A stretch of DNA of 64,000 nucleotides. It comes from Ardenticatenaceae bacterium (GTDB taxonomy: Bacteria > Chloroflexota > Anaerolineae > Promineifilales > Promineifilaceae). The notes under the pieces were generated by a model that saw only the letters and a program-made list of their open reading frames with translations, had not been told where the DNA came from and made no database searches. Below, piece after piece: positions 51,767 to 58,564 of the stretch. A program made the position numbers and the translations under genes. Location: contig JACKBU010000010.1 of NCBI GenBank assembly GCA_020634395.1, forward strand, positions 69,559 through 133,558, in the 5' to 3' direction. Each line of letters starts with the position of its first letter. The stretch's first letter is position 1.

Positions 51767-53047
51767 CTATTCACCGCCCGACGCCCGCCAGGGAAGGTCG
51801 GGGACCACGGCCGTTTCCGCATAAGGCCCGGCCGCCAAATCATCAAAGTAGCCGTGCGCCAGCAGCGCACTGTACGAGAAGATGGCGTGTCCGGCTGTCC
51901 CGGCGGCCCGGGCCATGTTGATGCGCGCCTCGATTTCACTGAAATCGTCGAAATCTGCGCCGATGCCGGGGATGATGTAACGGCCGTTGCGGCTCGCCTG
52001 AAAATCGGCCGTCAGCGTCTCAAATCGCGCCTGCGTCCAAAAGCTGCCGCCGTAAATCATCGGCATAAGGGCATCCATGTCGCCCTCGGCCAGCCACGCC
52101 TTGGAATCCTGGTAAAAATCGTAATAGCCCTGTGTGCCCCCCCAACCCCAATAATCAATATAAATCGGCCACACCGCCGCCGTCAGCCACATGCCGGGCT
52201 TCAGAGGCACAATCTGCTCGTAGAACTTGGCGATGGTGGCGTTCACCTGTTGGCGCTGCCAATCGTCGTACGCCGTGGATCCGTTGTTGCTAAAACAGTC
52301 TGCTCCATAAGCTGCCTCGCTCACCGGATCGCAGGAACTGTCGCGCAGCGCATACCGCGCATGGTCCAGGTGCAGGCCATCCAGATCGTAGCGCGTCACC
52401 AGGTCTGCAGCCACGTCCAGCAGGTGGTCGTCCACCATCAGGGAAGCAGGGCTGGCCCGCAGGTAGGAATCGCAGATCACATTGCCGTCGGTGTCCCACT
52501 GCAGGCCGTTTGGTTTACCGTCCGTTGTGCCATACTCATCCCGAAGCTGATAGTAAAAGTGGCGCGGCGTGGTATTGTCGGGTGGCGGCGTGCAGCCCAG
52601 CCAGACCGGATACACGTTGATGTAGGCATGGACCTGCAATCCCCGTGCGTGGGCTTTCTGGATAATGTACTCCAGTGGATCCCAACCGGGATTTTGCCCC
52701 AGGGTGCCCGTCAGCAGCTTTGACCAGGGTTCGTAGTTGGAGGCGTAAAAGGCATCGGCCTCGCCCCGCACCTGGAAGAAGAGGGCGTTAAAACCGGCCG
52801 AGGCGGCATTGTTCACAATCTCATCCAGCTTGGCCGGAGTAACACCACCCGGGTCGAGCGTCCAATCGAAGCGGGTAACCCAGAGGCCGCGCATTTCGAC
52901 CATCGGGGTGGGTTCCGGGACTGATCGGGTGACCAGGGGCAAAAAGGTAAACGTTTCGCCAGTCTGGGCGAATACCCGGCCCAACAGCCATCCGCCAATG
53001 ATCACCATGCCGGCCACCAGCATTAAAAGCGTTGTTTCTCTCTTCAT
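51767..53047 (-). CDS. Exported GHL10-type glycoside hydrolase-like protein
   Basis: 426 aa. A signal/anchor helix (LLMLVAGMVIIGGWLLGRVF) is followed by FTFLPLVTRS and the TIM-barrel domain of the GHL10 family (PF02638): MRGLWVTRFDWTL, NALFFQVRGEADAFY, GLQVHAYINVYP, DGLHLDHARYA (catalytic acid region) and MLTAAVWPIYIDYWGWG-like segment. Family members are putative glycosidases acting on cell-wall-type glycans. The ATG at 53047 starts at the signal peptide; the frame is open to 53098. First gene of the minus-strand block, divergent from kynB. Confidence 0.88.
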   Translation of the reverse strand: MKRETTLLMLVAGMVIIGGWLLGRVFAQTGETFTFLPLVTRSVPEPTPMVEMRGLWVTRFDWTLDPGGVTPAKLDEIVNNAASAGFNALFFQVRGEADAFYASNYEPWSKLLTGTLGQNPGWDPLEYIIQKAHARGLQVHAYINVYPVWLGCTPPPDNTTPRHFYYQLRDEYGTTDGKPNGLQWDTDGNVICDSYLRASPASLMVDDHLLDVAADLVTRYDLDGLHLDHARYALRDSSCDPVSEAAYGADCFSNNGSTAYDDWQRQQVNATIAKFYEQIVPLKPGMWLTAAVWPIYIDYWGWGGTQGYYDFYQDSKAWLAEGDMDALMPMIYGGSFWTQARFETLTADFQASRNGRYIIPGIGADFDDFSEIEARINMARAAGTAGHAIFSYSALLAHGYFDDLAAGPYAETAVVPDLPWRASGGE

Positions 53048-53124
53048 GCGCCGTATTCTGCCATCTAAAATCAAGAATCCGAAGGCCAATTGTGCCACAA
53101 CTTGGCCGCAAGCGGAAACGACGG

Positions 53125-53153
53125 TTGACGGCCGTTCCCCCCACGACTATACT
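53125..53153 (+). promoter_or_regulatory. Sigma70-type promoter of kynB (near-leaderless)
   Basis: TTGACG, a 17-nt spacer, TATACT; the ATG follows after 8 nt. One ACGGCCGT octamer overlaps the -35 box and the start of the spacer. Confidence 0.7.
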
Positions 53154-53161
53154 GCCATGCC

Positions 53162-53797
53162 ATGACAATTATCGACATCAGCCGCACCTTAACCCACGAC
53201 CTGTCCGTCTGGCCGGGCAGCGATCCGTTTGTATTAGAGACCACCCTGCGCAAGCGGGATGGCGCATCGGTCAACGTCACGCGCCTGATCATCGGCGCGC
53301 ACACGGGCACCCACGCCGACGCGCCCTACCATTTTGACGATGATGGGGTGACGATGGAGGATGTGGATTTACGGCCGTTCTGGGGTCTGGCCCAGGTCGT
53401 CACCATCCACAAACCGGCCGGCCCGCTCTTCCCCGCCGACTTTGCCGCCTACGACCTGACCCGCGCGCCGCGCCTGCTCGTGCGCACGCCCATCGGCGAC
53501 CTGCCGCACAGCCAGTTCCCGCCCGCTATCCCCCATCCCAGCCCGGCGCTGGCCGACTTCCTCAACGCGCAGGGCGTTATCCTTTATGGCACCGACGCCC
53601 CTTCGATGGATGCCGTCGACAGCCAGGATTTACCCGGCCACCACGCCCTGCTGCGCAACCGGGTCGCCATCCTGGAAGGGCTGGACCTGAACAACGCTCC
53701 CGATGGCCTTTACGAACTGGTCGCCCTACCCCTCAAAATCGGCGGCGGCGACGGCAGCCCGGTGCGGGCGGCGCTGCAACCTTATCAAAAAGATTGA
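53162..53797 (+). CDS. kynB: Kynurenine formamidase (cyclase family)
   Basis: 211 aa. IGAHTGTHADAPYHF carries the zinc-binding HxGTHxD motif of the cyclase/KynB family, and the start MTIIDISRTLTHDLSVWPGSDPF and end LPLKIGGGDGSPVRAAL are typical of KynB. It hydrolyses N-formylkynurenine to kynurenine. Assignment is strengthened by kynureninase downstream. kynA (tryptophan 2,3-dioxygenase) is not in the window. Promoter is near-leaderless. Its stop codon overlaps the -35 box of the toxin-antitoxin promoter. Confidence 0.93.
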   Translation: MTIIDISRTLTHDLSVWPGSDPFVLETTLRKRDGASVNVTRLIIGAHTGTHADAPYHFDDDGVTMEDVDLRPFWGLAQVVTIHKPAGPLFPADFAAYDLTRAPRLLVRTPIGDLPHSQFPPAIPHPSPALADFLNAQGVILYGTDAPSMDAVDSQDLPGHHALLRNRVAILEGLDLNNAPDGLYELVALPLKIGGGDGSPVRAALQPYQKD

Positions 53798-53822
53798 CAG
53801 GCGCTCAGTTGATTTCTATCAT
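53794..53822 (+). promoter_or_regulatory. Promoter of the antitoxin-toxin(-kynU) operon
   Basis: TTGACA, a 17-nt spacer, TATCAT, starting in the kynB stop codon. The predicted start point (about 53829) is the first base of the palindromic operator. Confidence 0.72.
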
Positions 53823-53828
53823 GGGCGT

Positions 53829-53861
53829 AGATTGGACCAATCTCCGAGATTGGTCCAATCT
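53829..53861. promoter_or_regulatory. Nested palindromic operator of the toxin-antitoxin operon
   Basis: AGATTGGACCAATCT-ccg-AGATTGGTCCAATCT. The two 15-nt halves are perfect reverse complements, and each half is itself a 7-bp palindrome around one central base. Such a site suits a dimer-of-dimers repressor, as used for antitoxin autoregulation. A dispersed intergenic palindrome is an alternative. Confidence 0.6.
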
Positions 53862-53903
53862 GTACGACATGTTTAGGTGGTTACGAAGTCCAGGGAGAAT
53901 CGC

Positions 53904-54158
53904 ATGAATCCGACGGCCGAAAAACAGGTATTGAAAAGGAACATCGCCTTAGCTTTGGAGGAACTATCCCCAGAGAATTTAGAGCTTTTGCGCGAGTTTG
54001 CTGACTTTTTGCGTTCCCGCTCTGAAACGGCCGTTGCCCAGACCGGCCGTGTGGTGCAAATGGGCGGCCTATGGCAAGGGTATGCTTTTTCGGCAGAGGA
54101 AATCGCCGCCGCCCGCCAGGAAATGTGGTCGAGCTTAGGCGAGGACGCCAATGAGTGA
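53904..54158 (+). CDS. Antitoxin-like protein of a VapBC-type pair
   Basis: 84 aa. Helical N-terminus (LKRNIALALEELSPENLELLREFADFLRSR) of the kind seen in DUF2281/Phd-like partners of PIN toxins, then a toxin-binding tail (MGGLWQGYAFSAEEIAAARQEMW). GGGAGA lies 6 nt before the ATG at 53904. It overlaps the toxin start by 8 nt (ATGAGTGA). It probably binds the operator at 53829. DNA-binding fold is not certain from sequence. Confidence 0.78.
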   Translation: MNPTAEKQVLKRNIALALEELSPENLELLREFADFLRSRSETAVAQTGRVVQMGGLWQGYAFSAEEIAAARQEMWSSLGEDANE

Positions 54159-54555
54159 GTTTGTCACCGATACCCACCCGCTCATTTGGTATCTGACAAA
54201 AGATAAACGATTGTCGGCCGCGTGCCTGGAAATCTTCCAAAAAACCGATACCGGCGAACACACCGTATGGATTCCGGCTATCGTGCTGATAGAAGTGCAA
54301 TACCTGGTGGAACGCAGTCGCTTTCCCCAAGAGTTACTGGCGCAAGTTTATTCGCTGTTACTCCCGCCAACCATCAACTACAGACTTTTTCCATTAGATT
54401 TGTCGGTCATACGCGCAATTGTTCAGGTAAGCGCCGCTGTGGTGCCAGAAATGCCGGATCGCCTCATTGCGGCCACGGCCGTGGCCGCCAACGCCCCCTT
54501 GTTGAGCCGGGATCATAAAATTACGGCCGTTCCCAACCTCACCGTCATCTGGTAG
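54151..54555 (+). CDS. vapC: PIN-domain ribonuclease toxin (VapC-like)
   Basis: 134 aa. FVTDTHPLIWYL gives the first conserved acidic residue, VLIEVQYL the second, and EMPDRLIAATAV with PLLSRDHKI the remaining acidic quartet of PIN ribonucleases. VapC toxins cleave tRNA or rRNA when freed from antitoxin. Its start overlaps the antitoxin gene and its stop is only 4 nt before the kynU ATG, so kynU can be read through from the toxin-antitoxin promoter. Confidence 0.9.
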   Translation: MSEFVTDTHPLIWYLTKDKRLSAACLEIFQKTDTGEHTVWIPAIVLIEVQYLVERSRFPQELLAQVYSLLLPPTINYRLFPLDLSVIRAIVQVSAAVVPEMPDRLIAATAVAANAPLLSRDHKITAVPNLTVIW

Positions 54556-54559
54556 TGAC

Positions 54560-55822
54560 ATGTCTCCTAACCTTAAAGATGCCCAACACCTGGACGCCCA
54601 GGATGAGTTGGCCGCGTTCCGTGGCCGCTTTGTCATCGCCGATCCCGATTTAATTTACCTGGATGGCAACTCGCTGGGGCGGCTGCCGCTGGCGGCGCAG
54701 GCGCGATTGGCTGAAGCCGTGACCCAGGAATGGGGCGAGCGGCTGATTCGCGGCTGGAACGAGGGCTGGATGGACCTGCCCGCCCGCGTCGGCGGCAAAA
54801 TTGCCGGGCTGATTGGTGCACAGCCGGATGAAGTGCTGGTGGCCGATTCCACATCGGTCAACCTCTACAAGCTGGCGCTGGCCGCGCTGCAAGCGCAGCA
54901 CGGCCGTCACACAATCATCACCGACGACCTGAATTTCCCCTCCGACCTGTACATTTTGCAGGGCATTTGCCGCCAGTTGGGGCCGAATTACCGGGTGCAG
55001 GTGGTGGCGTCGCCGGACGGCATTCATGGCCCCCTGGCAGGGCTGGCGCAGGCTATCGACGATGACACGGCGCTGGTAACGCTCTCGCACACCACCTTCA
55101 AGAGCAGCTACACCTATGACCTGACGGCCGTTACCCATCTGGCCCATCAGCACGGCGCGCTCGTGCTCTGGGACCTCAGCCACTCGGCCGGCGCGCTGCC
55201 CATCGACCTGAACGCCGCCGGGGCCGACCTGGCGGTGGGCTGCACGTACAAATATCTCAACGGCGGCCCCGGCGCGCCCGCCTTCCTCTACGTGCGCCGC
55301 GACTGGCAGGAAACGCTGCCCAACCCCATCGCCGGTTGGATGGGGCAGCGGCGGGCGTTTGATTTTGGCCTGGACTATGAACCGGCTCCCGGACTGGCCC
55401 GTTTTCTCAGCGGCACGCCGTCGGTGTTAGGGCTGACGGCCGTTGAATGCGGCGTCGACCTGCTGCTGGAAGCGGGCCTCGACCGCCTGCGCGCCAAATC
55501 GGTGCGGCAAAGCGAATACCTTATCGACCTGTGGGCCACGCGGTTGGAATCGCTGGGCTTCACGCTCAACTCGCCGCGCGCGGCCGCCCAACGCGGCTCG
55601 CACATCTCGCTGGGCCACCCGGACGGCTGGCGCATCGCTCAGGCGTACATTCAAGAGATGCACGTGCTGCCCGATTTCCGCCGCCCGGACAACATCCGCC
55701 TGGGGCTGACGCCGCTGTACACGACGTTTGGCGAGATTGACACGGCCGTTGCCCGCCTGCGCACCGTCGTTGCAGAGAAGTTGTATGAAAAATATAGCGG
55801 GGAGATGACGGCCGTAACGTAA
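54560..55822 (+). CDS. kynU: Kynureninase
   Basis: 420 aa PLP-dependent aminotransferase-fold enzyme. IYLDGNSLGRLP at the N-terminus, WDLSHSAGALPIDL (PLP Asp), and VGCTYKYLNGGPGAPAFLYV with the Schiff-base lysine are diagnostic. It cleaves kynurenine to anthranilate and alanine. Complete length. It sits 4 nt behind the PIN toxin gene and 762 nt behind kynB; no promoter was found between toxin and kynU. Several ACGGCCGT octamers lie in the coding region, unlike the antitoxin DNA immediately upstream. Confidence 0.96.
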   Translation: MSPNLKDAQHLDAQDELAAFRGRFVIADPDLIYLDGNSLGRLPLAAQARLAEAVTQEWGERLIRGWNEGWMDLPARVGGKIAGLIGAQPDEVLVADSTSVNLYKLALAALQAQHGRHTIITDDLNFPSDLYILQGICRQLGPNYRVQVVASPDGIHGPLAGLAQAIDDDTALVTLSHTTFKSSYTYDLTAVTHLAHQHGALVLWDLSHSAGALPIDLNAAGADLAVGCTYKYLNGGPGAPAFLYVRRDWQETLPNPIAGWMGQRRAFDFGLDYEPAPGLARFLSGTPSVLGLTAVECGVDLLLEAGLDRLRAKSVRQSEYLIDLWATRLESLGFTLNSPRAAAQRGSHISLGHPDGWRIAQAYIQEMHVLPDFRRPDNIRLGLTPLYTTFGEIDTAVARLRTVVAEKLYEKYSGEMTAVT

Positions 55823-56140
55823 TTGCCAATGGTTAATGGTCAATTGCCAATGGTCAACGGTTGGCAAAGCGGCGCAGCAGCTTGTGGCTGGCGGGTTGGT
55901 GACTGGCAAGCGGGGTGTGGCGGGTACGATTCCATGCCGGAATTCTACTGGAAACAACAGGTCACAGCGAGAATAGACGCTGTGAATCACGTCTCGCTGC
56001 GGCTAACGCCAGAAAGCATCAACAAGGGCTGGAGAATGGCCAGCGGGGCGTGGCTAGGTCTGGAGACCTGCCACAGCAGCCAAATGAAGACCGCGCCACA
56101 GCAAGGCCACAGGGACAAATGGAAGACCGCGCCACAGCAA
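55823..56140. repeat. Gene-free stretch with short word repeats and two inverted repeat modules
   Basis: No gene is supported. It opens with the words ccaatggt and tggtcaa in both orientations (55826-55865). A 36-nt module at 55886-55921 and a related module near 56028-56080 recur in inverse orientation at 57888-58044, on the other side of the lipoprotein gene. The 19-nt word gaagaccgcgccacagcaa appears twice at about 56086 and 56124. Confidence 0.7.
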
Positions 56141-56282
56141 GAGGTGCCGCTGCCGGTGACACGACGGCGCCGATTACATCTTCCGTCTCTGCTTCTTTGT
56201 TGAGCGAGTGCCATACGACAAGGTACTGGTCGTTTTCGGGGTTGTAGGTGGCGGCGGCGGCCGTAGCTACCGAAGGCCAAAC
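56141..56282 (-). pseudogene. Fragment of an exported repeat protein (YNPENDQYLVVW motif)
   Basis: In a short minus-strand frame, TYNPENDQYLVVWHSLNK resembles one unit of secreted beta-propeller proteins carrying YNPxxDEYLVVW repeats. Only one unit is present, it lacks a start with ribosome binding site and it runs into the repeat modules. It is best read as debris of a larger gene. Confidence 0.4.
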
Positions 56283-56320
56283 TATAGCCGAGGTAGGACA
56301 ATGGAAGCAAAACATCTGCC

Positions 56321-57691
56321 CTATGGTGAAGTCAACCAACCAATAGGCCGGTTATCTCCACCTAAAGTTATCACATTGCCGATTACATCTGTGTCAGATA
56401 CAGCTATTACAGCAATATTTTGATCTTCCAGAGGTGCATGTGTACATATATTTCCTTGCTTGTTAGCTGCATAAGCAACATATTGAGAATCTGGAGACCA
56501 ATAAGTTGTATTATCACGACACGAGCCGTAGGGCAGACTTTGCGGTGGCGATAAGAGGGTTACTTTATTGTTATTTAACTGACCTATGAAAGGTCTTTCC
56601 AGTGGAAAACCAAGGACACTTGTGGTATTTCCGATAACATATTCCCCGTTAGGTGACCACTCAGTGGTACTTCCCAGTATGTTCAACTCACTCTGAATTC
56701 CCGGAATGGGAAATTCATTCTCAGAAACCAGAAAAAAACCGTCGGTTCTCTTTCCGTTTTCTGTCAACTCTGCCTCTGTGTAGCTTATTAATAGCGTATT
56801 GCCAGGAGGTACCCATTGAGTTGAGTAAAGGAAGATAGATATAGGAAACTGTGTAGCGGCAGGGTCGTACTCTGAAAAATGGGTCAATTGAAACAAGTTA
56901 GAACCATCTGTAGGTGCAACAAACACCTGTTTCCACCACTGTAAATCAGGTTGACTACAGGCATTTTCAAAAGAGATATATTTGTCATCTGATGACCAGG
57001 ATAAATTACAAAGTAAGGCATACCACCTGTTGCCTGATGGCAAAAGACCACTACTTCTAAAATCAGTAATTGTTTGTCTGGTAGAAGTAGCCAAATTAAC
57101 CTTCGCAATATCCCAATACTCCTGTTCCGGTGGACAATTCCAGACACTTCCATCACAAGCCTTGTGGGTCACGAAGGCAATATTTTGTGTGTCACTTGAC
57201 CAGGCAGGTTCGAGATCAATAGCTTCATCATCTGTAAGAGGGGATCTTAACCCTGTGGATAGATCATATAGCCATATATCTGTTCCCTGTTTTCCTGCAG
57301 AGTCGCTCACAAATACTAATTTGTCCCCCTCAGGAGACCAGGCAACACCATCCACAAAATGCTCAGACACAGTGCTTCCCACATCTTCTATTTCAGCAAC
57401 AGCTTTACCCGTCAATGTGTCAATAATTGCGAGTTTCTTTCCTGTTAAGTAAGCAAGTTTTGTTCCATCTGGCGATAGCCAATATGGACTATAAGCAGGT
57501 AATTCTGTTATCTGTGTAATGTGTGAACCATCTGGATACATACTATATATTTCGGATGATTCTTCTGTTCGTTGGTTAAAGAGGAGTAAAGAGGTGGGCT
57601 GCTTTGACTGATTTGTACAGGAAACAAATAAAACACTTAGCAGCGACAGCAGAAATATCAGTCCAACCATCAGGGTTATTCTCTTGTTCAT
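56321..57691 (-). CDS. Exported lipoprotein with TolB/PD40 beta-propeller repeats (AT-rich)
   Basis: 456 aa. A type II signal peptide (ITLMVGLIFLLSLLSVLFVSC, lipobox FVSC) precedes PD40-type repeats (SPYWLSPDGTKLAYL, GVAWSPEGDKLVFVSDS, EPAWSSDTQNIAFVTHK, NLSWSSDDKYISFEN, STTEWSPNGEYVIGN, TTYWSPDSQYVAYA). It resembles the TolB propeller but without its N-terminal domain, so it is not part of a Tol system. ATG 57691 was chosen. Base and codon use are visibly richer in A+T than the neighbours and the ACGGCCGT octamer is absent over 55817-58045, which suggests recent transfer. Function unknown. Confidence 0.85.
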   Translation of the reverse strand: MNKRITLMVGLIFLLSLLSVLFVSCTNQSKQPTSLLLFNQRTEESSEIYSMYPDGSHITQITELPAYSPYWLSPDGTKLAYLTGKKLAIIDTLTGKAVAEIEDVGSTVSEHFVDGVAWSPEGDKLVFVSDSAGKQGTDIWLYDLSTGLRSPLTDDEAIDLEPAWSSDTQNIAFVTHKACDGSVWNCPPEQEYWDIAKVNLATSTRQTITDFRSSGLLPSGNRWYALLCNLSWSSDDKYISFENACSQPDLQWWKQVFVAPTDGSNLFQLTHFSEYDPAATQFPISIFLYSTQWVPPGNTLLISYTEAELTENGKRTDGFFLVSENEFPIPGIQSELNILGSTTEWSPNGEYVIGNTTSVLGFPLERPFIGQLNNNKVTLLSPPQSLPYGSCRDNTTYWSPDSQYVAYAANKQGNICTHAPLEDQNIAVIAVSDTDVIGNVITLGGDNRPIGWLTSP

Positions 57692-57887
57692 TTCTAACCT
57701 CACCATCCCCCTTCAAAAGGAAGCCCTCTGGTGCCAGGCAATATTAAACCTGAAGGATCAACTTCATTGCCTCTCCCCGGTGGAATTTTTAGACTGAGAT
57801 GGAGATGTGCCAGACCTTTCCCATTTGCATCTCTTTGCATGAGTGGATCAGGAACACTCTCTGGATTAAGCTTGCCAATTACATCAC

Positions 57888-58044
57888 CGGCTTATCGCTG
57901 TGGCCGGTCTTCCAGACCGAGCCACACCCCGCTTGCCATTCCCCAACCCGCCAGCCCCCCGCTGCGGCGCGGTCTTCGGCTGGTCGCTGTGGCCGGCGTC
58001 CTCGCCGCGCCACACCCCGCTTGCCACTCCCCAACCCGCCAGCC
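57888..58044. repeat. Two direct copies of the module found inverted at 55886-56080
   Basis: A 36-nt string at 57921-57956 recurs at 58009-58044 with one mismatch, and as its reverse complement at 55886-55921 with about two. Flanking words (cgctgtggccgg, ccagacc) recur too. The stretch 57692-57887 and 58045-58170 holds no recognisable gene. Confidence 0.75.
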
Positions 58045-58170
58045 ACACGGCCGTTCCCCTCATCTCCCCTCCACAGCTTGCCAAACTATTAGAACGCCCC
58101 CAGTATACCCATGTTTAACGCCTGAACCCTGCAAAACGACTGCAAATTAACTGCAAAACGGCCGTTCGTG

Positions 58171-58442
58171 CCGTGCACCAGCCATTTTGCCCCGTGCACC
58201 AGCCATTTTGCCCCGTGCACCAGCCATTTTGCCCCGCGCACCAGCCATTTTGCCCCATGCACCAGCCATTTTGCCCCGTGCACCAGCCATTTTGCCCCGC
58301 GCACCAGCCATTTTGCCCTGCGCACCAGCCATTTTGCCCTGCGCACCAGCCATTTTGCCCTGCGCACCAGCCATTTTGCCCGTGCACCAGCCATTTTGCC
58401 CCGTGCACCAGCCATTTTGCCCCATGCACCAGCCATTTTGCC
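58171..58442. repeat. 21-bp minisatellite, 13 units
   Basis: Thirteen tandem copies of ccgtgcaccagccattttgcc; one copy is 20 nt long. The variable position lies in the palindrome GTGCAC (also GCGCAC and ATGCAC). The period is the same as in the 4580-4873 array though the sequence is unrelated. Frames stay open on both strands only because of the 21-nt period; the one short copy shifts the frame. Confidence 0.92.
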
Positions 58443-58469
58443 CTCATCCCCACGGGAACGGCCGTCACC

Positions 58470-58530
58470 TAATCGTCAATCGTCAATCGCCAATCGTCAA
58501 TCGTCAATCGTCAATCGTCAATCGTCAATT
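58470..58530. repeat. tcaatcg heptamer repeat
   Basis: Between the minisatellite and the MBL promoter the DNA is made of tandem tcaatcg (cgtcaat) heptamers with slight variation, about eight units, ending next to the -35 box. Confidence 0.8.
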
Positions 58531-58558
58531 GGCTATTAGCCAGTGACACTTCTATAAT
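58529..58558 (+). promoter_or_regulatory. Predicted promoter of the MBL hydrolase gene (leaderless)
   Basis: TTGGCT, an 18-nt spacer, TATAAT; the ATG at 58565 comes 6 nt after the -10 box, with only C between. Confidence 0.65.
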
Positions 58559-58564
58559 CCCCCC

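Noticed and set aside
55823..56203. Plus-strand frame of 126 aa after kynU
   Set aside because: It runs through short word repeats and inverted modules, has no domain features and no ribosome binding site.
56321..57691. Assignment of the PD40 lipoprotein as TolB of a Tol-Pal system
   Set aside because: It lacks the TolB N-terminal domain, is a lipoprotein, and no tol or pal genes are near.
58089..58546. Open frames on both strands over the gcaccagccattttgcc array
   Set aside because: Openness follows from the 21-nt period; one 20-nt unit shifts frame and no signal or start site supports translation.
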